From Cladorrhinum sp. PSN259 (Eukaryota; Ascomycota; Sordariomycetes; Sordariales; Podosporaceae): a DNA stretch of 64,000 bases. Position numbers and translations under genes: made by a program. Positions 44,418 to 54,226 of this stretch are shown here, one piece after another. The notes below the pieces were generated by a model. That model had not been told where the DNA came from. It was given only the letters and a program-made list of their open reading frames with translations, and made no database searches. Positions within the stretch are counted from its first letter, which is position 1, and each line of letters begins with the position of its first letter. The DNA lies in NCBI GenBank assembly GCA_033725935.1, contig MU867134.1, forward strand, positions 1,090 to 65,089. Reading direction: 5' to 3'.

Positions 44418-46539
44418 TTTGCTGTTGTTATTGCTGCTGGTGTTGTGGCTGTTGCTCTTGTCGTTGTTGTTATTGTGGTGGTGGTGGTGGCAAGGGTTTC
44501 AAGATGAAAGATATTTCAACTAATCTCGACGGTGCTCAACGATGAAGCTCTTCGATGACGGTTGATGAACTTGAAAACTCTTGGATACAAAAAGAAATCG
44601 AGCAGATGGTACTAGGTACATTAAGCCGGGAAGATATGCTTATCTGATGCCTTATGTTGGGATGCAAGGTTTTTTGGGATAGCTGACTCGACCCGTGTCC
44701 GATACTTTTTCATCCAAAGTTCTCAGAGTCTAATTCTATTTTCCCCTATTGTTCTCTTCCTCTTGTGAAAAGCTTGCCGTCGCTGTGGCGTTTTGATTGA
44801 GCAGAGTTTAAAAGTTATCACTGCAGCAGACGCTCACCATTACAGAGTGTGTCTAAAGTAATGTTAAATATCCCACCCATATTTTTGGAAACCGCATTAC
44901 CATTGATATATCCTAGATGACTGCAATCTGCTTAGAACTTGATACAGAAAAACCTGCAGAGACCATTCCCCCAACTCTATCAAAGAAAGATAACTATCCA
45001 AAGTCAATCATGTTGTAAAGCCGGGTGTGGCGTTTTGGAGTTTGACACATGAATTGCCTCCGAGTCTATCTCTCCAGAAAACACCCATATTGCTACCCTG
45101 TCGCCTCAAAGCCTTGATTTGCTTGTGAGCCACGTCTCAGTCCCAGTCATGTAGTGCAATCATGTTCCATTGGCTTAGTGTATTGCCTCGATTGCGTAAA
45201 CTGATAAGCCCAAATTCAATGTCCATCTCAACGTCATGACTCCATGGAATTTGCAGGTTGGCAGGTTTGATTGAAAGACCTTGCTCATACAAGTTTACAA
45301 CCAAGCGGTGTTGATTGGTGCTGTCAGTACCGTACATATATACCTCTGAGGCACGTCACGGTGCTAAGCATCAATGATCAATTACTTTGGGATGCTGCCA
45401 CGAGTCAAGTCTTTCCAAGTATGAATGGCCAGAGGGAGCTAGGTGTTATTGGACAATCTTGCGTGGTTCCCGCAGCTTCCTCGACTCGAGTGGGAAGTCG
45501 CCTGCCCGAGGCCCCAAGTTCAACTTGAAGTCGTGTCAATAGTCTAAACGCCAAACAAGGAAAGCCACACCGCATCTCGGTCCAGAGCCTACCCCTGCAA
45601 ACCCTGGTAGCTCACACCGGGACCTTCCGAGCTGGTTGCCACTAGATCCACGCCTTCCCCCGCATAGGAACCTGGTACTCCCAACTTCCTCTGCAAGACT
45701 GCGGACCGGTCAGCCCTGATACCTACCTATCTCGAGGATAGGTGGTATGCTCGGCGCCGTGACCCACGCAAGAGCGAGACTCTCAGAGAAAGGGAACCAG
45801 GCATGGAAGTAGTAGTGGAAAGAACTTCTTGTGCAAAATCATCGTCAAAATCACGCCGACGAATATCAATTTCAGGCTGCAAAGAAGGTCAAGAACACCT
45901 GAATATTATTGTTAAAAACATGTTTCGATTCTTCTTGAGTTCAAGTTATTGAATTTTCTGGTGATGATATCAGGAACACCGGTGGGTTATGACATCCACC
46001 TGTTTTTCTCTGCTTAATGTCTATATAGCCCGTTTAATCCCCCAATTTACTTGTTTTCAAGCCTGTTTAGCTCGTTTTTTCAACGTGTTTGATTCATTTT
46101 TATGCCTGCTGAACTTTGTTTTATTTATGTTTTGCTCTTGCTGAGACGTTCCCAAGCCCCTTTCCATGTATAGTTGGCATCCATCCCAACCTGCACAAGT
46201 AATTACTTCCCCCGTGTGCCCAGATACTCGCCACCGGCAAGACTTGACTTCCAGTCCAGAAGGCATGGTGGAATCGTATGTGACTTCTCCTGGTTGAAAT
46301 GAGTACCTTCTTTAAATCCATCACCACGAGGCACCATATTGGAAGGCTGGATTGGGTGGCTTGGAGTCTGAAGGTCAAGAAAATTTCGACTCCCACTCTC
46401 TCTGTCTCGCAAACATCATCCACTGGCAGTTCTTGGTCTTCAACTACGCACTCAATTTTGGACTGTTATTATCTTGCATTACTGGTACCGAGATCCCATC
46501 ACTACCCACGGCAGTCTTTCTTCTTTGGATATTACTAAA
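44418..46539. other. Intergenic region
   Basis: This is 2.1 kb between divergently placed unknown genes. Only short open frames without motifs occur. No RNA gene or element is recognised. Confidence 0.5.
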
Positions 46540-47364
46540 ATGACAATCGACTTGTTTAATCTCGTATTTACCCTCGTGCTCGGGACCTTGTTTCTGGGAG
46601 TCCTTTGCACCTTCCTCAAGACAGAGGGTACCTCTTCTGCGCTATTAGAGCGCTGGCCGTACGATATTCGACACCTGCAGATAACCCTAATTCTTTTTTA
46701 TTTTGGTCTTGCCCTGCTCAATCTACCCACGAGTCCCTGCCTCAGTCTCTTCATCGCCATCACATTCTGCAAAGGGCAAATCGACATCAGAAACCAGGAG
46801 ACCGCACGACACCAGTTCCACGAGACGCACATTGTTTCTGTGCAAGGGGACGTCCATTCTCTGGAGGGCCGCATCGATGAGCTGAATCTCCGGTTGCAAG
46901 AGGCGGAACTCACACAGGCAGAGCACTCAGCCCACCTTGGAGTAATACAGCAAGAGAGCCCTGGAAAGTCTCATCGAAGTCGGAGTCTATCACACTCGCA
47001 GTCGTTTGAAACTAGACTTAAACACTTGGAGAAGGTCGTCGAGGACATACTCGCCCGCCGCCGAGAGAAACACAAAAGGCTAGATATAGAGTGCCCGTTG
47101 CCCAGGTCGAGCGACAGCAGCGACTCGGATCTACCTCAGATCAAGCTAAAAAAAGACAAGGCAGCCGTTACGAAATCTGAAAAGAAGAAGCCCATCTCTG
47201 ATACCCAATTCGAGCTCGAAGCCCCTAAACCTCAGAAGGAGAAGCTTGGTCCTGACCTTGAGGAAATCTCAGAGAAGAAGTCCAACACAGGAGTGGAGGA
47301 AGCCAAGCTAAACACGAAGAAACCCATAAACTATTCGGCCATCGACCCGGACCACGACTTTTAG
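46540..47364 (+). CDS. Unknown membrane protein with coiled coil
   Basis: I recognise no family. The 274-aa intronless product starts at the ATG in ACTAAAATGA. Hydrophobic segments at about residues 5-27 (FNLVFTLVLGTLFLGVLCTF) and 46-76 (ITLILFYFGLALL through LSLFIAITF) look like two membrane passes. A heptad-like helix follows (about residues 95-125, VQGDVHSLEGRIDELNLRLQ), and a second near RLKHLEKVVEDILARRREK. The C-terminal third is a Lys/Glu/Ser-rich, mixed-charge tail. The next gene starts 64 bp downstream on the same strand and is also a small membrane protein, so the pair may act together or be co-transcribed. A missed intron joining them cannot be ruled out, though no clear splice sites were found. 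Confidence 0.6.
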   Translation: MTIDLFNLVFTLVLGTLFLGVLCTFLKTEGTSSALLERWPYDIRHLQITLILFYFGLALLNLPTSPCLSLFIAITFCKGQIDIRNQETARHQFHETHIVSVQGDVHSLEGRIDELNLRLQEAELTQAEHSAHLGVIQQESPGKSHRSRSLSHSQSFETRLKHLEKVVEDILARRREKHKRLDIECPLPRSSDSSDSDLPQIKLKKDKAAVTKSEKKKPISDTQFELEAPKPQKEKLGPDLEEISEKKSNTGVEEAKLNTKKPINYSAIDPDHDF

Positions 47365-47428
47365 ACTCGTATTGAGTGCATAAACTATTGGCAAACATTC
47401 TGTACAAACGCCTCCACCGACTTACACA

Positions 47429-47989
47429 ATGCAGCAGGAGAATCTCGTCGTCTTCTTCACTTGGATGCTTCCCAGCTTGGTGTTTGGTCTCGCGGCCATC
47501 ACCTACTACCTGGCCAGAGCGCCTCACCACATCCCTACCATCCTGGGCTTGATGCGTACCATGGTTCGAGCTTCCAATATGGACCTGTTTGATTTCGTTG
47601 GTCAAATCGTCCACTCTCCTGCTCGGATGCTCGTCCTAATTCTACTCCTAAGTATCTTTACCGACATTTGGCTCACTGCTGTGGGCAATGAGATTAGGCG
47701 GAAGCTTGTTCGTCGCCTTGTTGGGTATTGGAACAGACTGGGCAACAACTGGGTGAATCGAATTCGGAATCGGAAGGTCCGTAAAATCGTGAGGAAGATG
47801 TGGGTTGCTGGAGCAAGACTCCTTAGAGTGGTCTTGGAGTTTGGAGAGAACTTTGCTCGGGGGATGATTCGGTATCGGATGATGGTGAGACACCATGATC
47901 GAGATGTCATTGTGCCCTGGAATCAGGCTAGGTATGGTGTTTTGAATGGAGTGGAGTTGCAACAGATTGATGTTGGGCGGTTGCGTTGA
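47429..47989 (+). CDS. Unknown small basic membrane protein
   Basis: I recognise no family. The 186-aa product has two hydrophobic segments: residues 6-28 (LVVFFTWMLPSLVFGLAAIT) and 68-86 (MLVLILLLSIFTDIWLTAV). Everything after residue 88 is strongly basic and helix-prone (IRRKLVRRLVGYWNRLGNNW, IRNRKVRKIVRKMW). Its neighbour 64 bp upstream is a two-pass membrane protein with a mixed-charge tail, which makes a paired role conceivable but unproven. The ATG lies in CACAATGC. No signal peptide cleavage site is obvious. Confidence 0.6.
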   Translation: MQQENLVVFFTWMLPSLVFGLAAITYYLARAPHHIPTILGLMRTMVRASNMDLFDFVGQIVHSPARMLVLILLLSIFTDIWLTAVGNEIRRKLVRRLVGYWNRLGNNWVNRIRNRKVRKIVRKMWVAGARLLRVVLEFGENFARGMIRYRMMVRHHDRDVIVPWNQARYGVLNGVELQQIDVGRLR

Positions 47990-49476
47990 GCACTCAACAT
48001 ACTATGGTCACTGACATGGAGGAGGTTATCAGCTTGGTGAGGATGGTTTTTTCTTTTCTTTACTTTTCTTTTCTTTTTTTTTTCTTTTTTTCTTTTTTCT
48101 TTTTTTCGTTTCTTCTTTTCTTTTTGAAGCGTTATTGTTATGGCTGATGGGATCAAGAGTATGACGGCGATGGAAGTTGAAAGGTCGGGATGCCGGTGAT
48201 ACGGATACTATTTCTTGCATGGAGTATGTTTATAACGATGGACGGATTTGTCTTTGCTTTGCCTCGGGGGCGTACTCGGTATACATATCATGTCAGCGAA
48301 TGGGGATGAATGATGATTTGCCTGGAAGGTTTTCTTTTATTCGAATGTTGCTATTATCATGGGGACGGAGTTTGGGATCAAAAGGCGGAAAATGGAAACC
48401 CGGGGGGAAAACATGGAAAACAGAAGAGGACAAAAAACACACATGGAGTAACTGTAGCGGTAATTCTCGAGTAAGGATTCTGAGCAGACGTTCTACGGAA
48501 CAGCGGATTTTGGGACTTTTGTGCTGGCTTTGCCCTGTCGGCACTGAATGTACAATGGTACATACACGTATAGTTAAGAAAACAATTTTGCACTACTTGT
48601 TGAGTCTTCCGTGCTTGTCGTTGTCGTCCGCGGTAATGCAGAGGAGGGTGTGGGTGTCTGTAATGATTTGTTTTAGGTTCGAACCTCTCGGCTGTTCGGA
48701 TTACCTGAGCCAGGCTATTTCATCCTATCGCTTCAGTGTGGCCGTGATAGGTATACTTTGGCGTTTTTGTGACTGCAATGCCTTGCTTCCTGTTTCGGTA
48801 ATTCTGAGGGTATACCCACCTGGCCTCAACATCAGTTGCGATGTCAGTTGGCAGGAAATATCAATAGTGACCACAGCTTCATTCTTAAATCATTTATCGT
48901 ACTTTCTATTTTTTTTTAACTCTTGATTTTCTGCTTCTTCTCATCTGTTGCCCTGCAACTGATTTTTGAAGTTGAATATCGTCCCTAGCCAGCCCTAAAT
49001 ATGCTCCCTTCGAGCGCCAGGCCACGGGGATGCGTCGAGGCACTCACCCCACGGAGCTTACAAGCGCTACGTAGGTACTCCCTTTGCCATAATCATGAGT
49101 TGTTCCTTTCATTGGTTATGATCGCCTTGCCATGGTCGAACCAGGCCAACAGTGAGCACCCGGATTAAAGCAGTAGAATGAATGCTGTGGATTTGTAGGA
49201 AAATAACAACAGCAGCTTGCTTGCTCTATTTCCTGGGCCTTGACCTATCCCGCCACTTTATTTTGATCCGATTGAAATCATTTCTCTACGTTAAACTGCA
49301 AATTATCGCAAGATTTTTAACATGAACAATAATTGATAAACTGGAAACCAGTATATTCCGCGCCCTCCCAATGGAGATCACTTTCCTTGTTAATGCTGCA
49401 ATCTAGTAATTCTGTAATTTCCCAATCCTGAGAGTCATTCCCGGCACTGAATCTCATCAAATGATACATACCCAAA
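47990..49476. other. Intergenic region upstream of tRNA-Leu
   Basis: A T-rich tract lies at 48048-48125. A 249-codon open frame at 48177-48926 begins with a non-ATG codon and has no motif, so I do not call it a gene. No RNA gene is seen before 49477. Confidence 0.5.
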
Positions 49477-49599
49477 GGCAAGATGGCCGAGCGGTCTAAG
49501 GCGCTGTGTTCAGGAAATTTCTTCCCACAGGATTTCTTGTGACAAAATTATCTCATTTCGCAGTCCGAAAGGGCGTGGGTTCGAATCCCACTCTTGTCA
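49477..49599 (+). tRNA. tRNA-Leu (CAG anticodon), intron-containing
   Basis: The acceptor GGCAAGA pairs with TCTTGTC, followed by discriminator A. The anticodon stem CTGTG/CGCAG encloses TTCAGG, giving anticodon CAG at 49511-49513. A 43-nt intron (about 49515-49557) sits one base 3' of the anticodon, the eukaryotic position. A variable arm (TCCGAAAGGGC) marks the class II type. The T arm is GTGGGTTCGAATCCCAC. Confidence 0.93.
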
Positions 49600-49604
49600 T
49601 AATC

Positions 49605-49621
49605 TTTTGCTGGTTTTTTTT
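49605..49621 (+). terminator. Pol III terminator of tRNA-Leu
   Basis: A TTTT run is followed 5 bp later by TTTTTTTT. Confidence 0.65.
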
Positions 49622-50686
49622 GGGACTGTGTATGTAAATGTGGGATGTCAGCTTCAGCTTTGCAGTTTTCATATACATATTTTTTATACAGAAATGATTT
49701 TTTTTCTTTGATGTTGAAGTGGGGTTGGCATTGGCACTTGGGATTGCTGTGTTTTTTTGGGACTGACGACAATCAGGAATATAAAATAATTTGGGGTCTT
49801 CTCCTGTTCAGTTGTTGAGCAGTTCTGGTTACAAAAGACTTTACGTCTGTACAGCTGGGGGATTCAGCGATGAAATTGATGAGAGGAATTCGGTCTCTTT
49901 GGTTATGTTGGGAGCATAATGTAAGGTTGTACAGCATGCCGTATGAATTGCGGTTATTTTGTTGCTTCTCCTGTTAATCCCCATTGCTGAAGCCCTTTTC
50001 TTGACTTTTTACAGGTTCCCCAAACATGTTCAGCCATCTGTTACCTTGCTCAAGAGGAGCACATCACATACATATGTCAGGCCTAAGTGATGTTGAAATC
50101 TGCTCAGTTCCGAACAAATGAACCTGGCAAGCTGGAAAGAAGCTAGGATGTTGATCTAAGCTTTAAGAGCTTGATGCAAAGACACAGAATTGAACTCACT
50201 CTTGCAAAGATGAACCATGAAAGCTTGGAGACTGTTCCTCTTGGCATTAGACATGTCCAATCACACCTCAGTATTATCAAAACCTCGGCCCGCTCCCCAC
50301 ATTCCCCATGGGAAACTGTGGCGTCGCCAGTGCGAAACGATCCCTGTTAGCGGTCCTCGGCCGCAGTGGACGGTTCGCCCTCCAAACGCCCAGAAGGGCG
50401 CAATGCAGCATGCAGCCCAGTCCAAGGAAGCAATGACCTCGGGACGGGAAGGGGAGGAAAACACCGGCAATGCAACTCCAGGAATTTGTGTTTTCTCCTT
50501 CACATGTCTTTTTTTTTTTTTCCCTTCACAAAACATAAATGATGAATTCGTACATTCGGCATAACTGCAACGACGGCAGAAACTTCTGATAATTGGACAT
50601 CTAATATTAATTATAGCAGCGCCACATACTGATTCCCCGCGAGACGCCGTTCACACACCAAAAGAAACAAACACCAAACAGAAGCA
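49622..50686. other. Intergenic region before acyltransferase gene
   Basis: This is 1.07 kb with no recognised gene. It should hold the acyltransferase promoter. Confidence 0.5.
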
Positions 50687-53427
50687 ATGCCCGCCGACGA
50701 CCGCCACGACTCGGCGCCGGACTTGCGCATCCTGGGCGACAGGATTACGCTTCAGCCTAGCGGGTTCGTCGAGTCCCAGGTACCAAGCGACACGGGCAAA
50801 GATGGACGCGAGGAGGCCCTGATGAAGAATATGGCCCGCTTCCGGTCGGAGCCGTTGCGGTATGTTCTTTTTCCCCTTTCCCTTTCTGCTTTCCACCACA
50901 AACACCACGACCGACTTTCTTCTGTGTGAAAAAAAGATGGCATCACCTCCCGACGGCTCCCTCCCCTCAGCAATCTCCTTCGTCCCCTCAACTGACCCAA
51001 CATGGTCCAGATTCCTCCGCGAAGTATCCCTCTACGTCTCGGGAACAGGCTGGCGTGCCTACGACGATGTAATCGGTCAACCAATCTTTTACAAGGGCTT
51101 CTCCGACCACATCAAGGGGCTTGTAATGTCGGCCACTTTACTCCAGACAAAAATCTCCCAGTTGGCCGACATGCGACTCGCCATAGAGGAGAAGGAGGGG
51201 TTGCTTGGAAACAAAGACGACGAGAGCCACTTCGTGATAAAACGGGCGAAGCGACGCGCCGTGCTCGTGCAGAGCTTACAGGAGGTCGCGGAGCAGCTGA
51301 CTGATAACATGATTTGCAAGTTTGAGAGCAAGACGTTTATCAGGGGTGCTTATTACATGGTTACGCAGCTGTTGCTGCGGGCTTACCACCAGGGTATACA
51401 CGTGAGCAGCGAGGAGGTTTTGAGGCTGAGGAGGGTGGCGGAGGAGGCGGAGAGGAAGAAGCAGAGCATCATCTTCCTGCCTTGCCATCGGTCGCACGTT
51501 GATTACGTTGCGCATCAATTGCTGTGTTATCGGCTAGGGTTGGCGCTGCCTGTTATTGTCGCCGGAGATAACTTGAACTTTCCTCTGGTGGGGAGCTTCT
51601 TGCAGCATGCGGGGGCGATGTATATCCGGAGATCTTTTGGGGATGACCAGCTTTACGGCACGTTGGTGCAGGCTTATATTGATGTTTTGTTGCAGGGTGG
51701 GTATAATATGGCTTGTTTTATTGAAGGAGGCAGGTCGAGGACGGGCAAACTGTTGCCGCCCAAGTTTGGTATTCTGAGCTTTGTGTTGGACAGTTTGTTA
51801 AGTGGGAGAGTGGAGGATGCGGTTATTTGTCCCGTTTCGACGCAGTACGATAAGGTTATCGAGACGGAGGGTTACGTTACCGAGTTGCTTGGTGTGCCGA
51901 AGAAGAAGGAGAATTTGGCGGATTTCTTGTCTGGTGGATCGAGTGTGTTGTCGTTGAGGCTGGGTAGGGTTGATGTGAGGTTTCATGAGCCTTGGAGTTT
52001 GAGGGGCTATATCGATGAGCAGATCAATAGGTTGTCGAAGGTGCCTTCAGCGATTAACATTGACTGGAGGGATACGCAGAACCAAGTTGTCAGGCAGAAG
52101 CTGTTGAGGAGCTTGGGGTACAAGGTCTTGGCGGATATCAATGATGTGTCGGTTGTGATGCCGACTGCTCTGATTGGGACGGTATTGCTTACGCTCAGAG
52201 GCCGTGGAGTTGGGAGGGCAGAGTTGATCAGGAGAGTTGAGTGGCTGACTGACAGAGTCAAAGCAAAAGGAGGCAGAGTTGCACATTACGGGAACGCGCC
52301 ATTGTCAGACGTTATCGAAAGGGGCTTGGAGGTGTTGGGCAAGGACTTGGTCGGCGTGGTAGAGGGCCTGGCTGAACCGACGTATTATGCGGTGGATCGG
52401 TTCCAACTCAGCTTTTACAGGAACATGACGATTCACTTGTTCATCAGTGAGGCATTGATTTGTGCGGCGCTTTATACCAAGGTCAAGCAAGGAGGTGGGC
52501 CGTCAATCCAGGATATCGACTTCGAGGAGCTGCATGACCAGGTATTGTTCCTGTCGTCACTTTTCAGGGGCGAGTTTATTTACTCTGGAGAGGGCTTGGC
52601 AGCGAACTTGGAGAAGACATTGGTTGGTTTGGAGAGGGATTCTGTAATCTTCATCGAGAGGGAAGAAGGCACAGGGAGGATTACGAAGGTTGGGTTGTCG
52701 GATAAGGAGAGAGCGGCTGGTCGGGAGAATTACGACTTTTACTGTTTCTTGATCTGGCCGTTTATCGAGGCTAGCTGGTTGGCTGCTGTTTCGTTGCTGG
52801 GGTTGACGCCTCCTCTGGGCCAGAAGGATGATATCTGGATCCAGGTGTCTAGGGCACAGGATGGCGCTCAGTTCGTAAGTCTTTCACTCTCTCACTTTTC
52901 TCCGTCATTCGGTGACTAATATGTGTTCGCAGCTCGGAAAAACCCTCTACCACCAAGGAGATCTCTCGTACTTTGAAGCAGTCAACAAGGAGACCATCAA
53001 GAATTCTTACCAACGATTCGAGGAAGAGGGCATCATCCAAGTCGTCAGATCCACCAAGAAGGACTCGAGAGTTCCTCCGCGGTTGAGAGTAGCCCCCGAA
53101 TGGAGGCCAAGCAGGGATGAAATCACGGGCAACCTTTTTGCATCTGGTCGCCTGTGGGATTTCACGGAGAAGATCGCCAAGAGCAGGAGGGAAGGCAAGA
53201 ACAGACGTGATGGTGCTACAGTCAGTACAAGGGTGGTGAAGCTTACAGATGAGTTGGGACAGAGGTTATGGGAGGAGGCTGTCAAGGGTGTCGACTTGGG
53301 GAAGAAGGGCAAAGGGAAAGGTGGCGTGGCGCCGGCTAGGTTGAGCAGTGAGGAGGAGAAGAGTTTGAGCAGGAGTGTCAAGGAGCAGAAGAGACGGAGG
53401 AAATTGGAGAATAGGGCTCATTTGTGA
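50687..53427 (+). CDS. PlsB/GNPAT-type glycerolphosphate or DHAP acyltransferase
   Basis: The enzyme probably acylates glycerol-3-phosphate or dihydroxyacetone phosphate at the sn-1 position, starting glycerolipid or ether-lipid synthesis. Exons are 50687-50859, 51011-52874 and 52933-53427, giving 843 aa. The first junction restores SEPLRFLREVSLYVSGTGWR. The PlsB motifs are present: LPCHRSHVDYV with the HxxxxD catalytic pair (near residue 215), then GAMYIRRSFGDD, FIEGGRSRTGKLLPPKFG, and CPVSTQYDKVIE. A long helical C-terminal region follows. The last three residues are Ala-His-Leu, which fits the PTS1 pattern [SAC][KRH][LM]; human GNPAT also ends in a PTS1. I therefore infer peroxisomal location. 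The gene is not a membrane SCT1/GPT2-type GPAT. Substrate choice is not readable from sequence. Confidence 0.88.
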
Positions 53428-54226
53428 GTGAGGGGTTGATGAACGTGGGGGGGGACAGGACGGCTTGAAAGGGAACAGAAACCGGAACGTAAAGACAGAA
53501 TGGACGGGAGGTTTGTACATATATACAATACAGGACATGTATAAAGAATTATAGGCGGCCATCGTATTAGAACGAATGAAGCGATCAAATGCAGATAACT
53601 CCTTGTATCTTCCTGTCCAGAGTAACGATAATTTGGAGATCAGAAATGGTCGAATGATATAAAGGAGATTTTGAACACACATCATGTCTTTGCTTGGAAC
53701 TGTTGAGGCCAGCTGGCTGCAGGCAGGCCACGCCAGATGCCACTGCGGCGAAGCAAGCACCTTGTTTGGCCACAACCGACCATTGTTAATTAGCACCTGG
53801 CATCCAGAAGCTGAACTTGCCAACGAATCAGTAACAACCTACTGTACCACAGCCTTCAAACTTGGAACCACCCGACCTTTGGAACCCAAACATTGAGTTC
53901 AAGTCGTCCAGCATTTTCTTGGGTCAACATGGCCCATATCCCTTTTCTACAGCTGATCAGCTGGTTTATGGTTATTCTTTTTTCCCTGTTCTGGGAAACA
54001 GCGTCACGCAAGAAGAAGTCATTCAAGAGAACTAATAATTCTGATGTTGTTCTAGAACCAATCACTGCATTTATCCTTCATCATTCACTTCTGACAATGA
54101 TTGGACGCCAACCGAGGGCGAGCACGTGAATCCGATGCCTGGAATCTGCCTTTCTCAGTTGCTTTCCAGCCTCACCTGCGGACCGGCCATCGGCCTTGAT
54201 TTATCACTAATCCATCATCCTCGACA
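53428..54226. other. Intergenic region, acyltransferase / NLR-like gene
   Basis: No gene is recognised. It holds the acyltransferase 3' end and the NLR-like promoter. Confidence 0.5.

Noticed and set aside
46540..47989. A single fused gene across both membrane ORFs
   Set aside because: A stop codon separates them and I found no convincing donor/acceptor pair; left as two genes with the doubt stated.
48177..48926. 249-codon open frame on the plus strand
   Set aside because: It begins at a TTG, shows random-looking composition and no domain, and lies in T-rich intergenic sequence before a tRNA.
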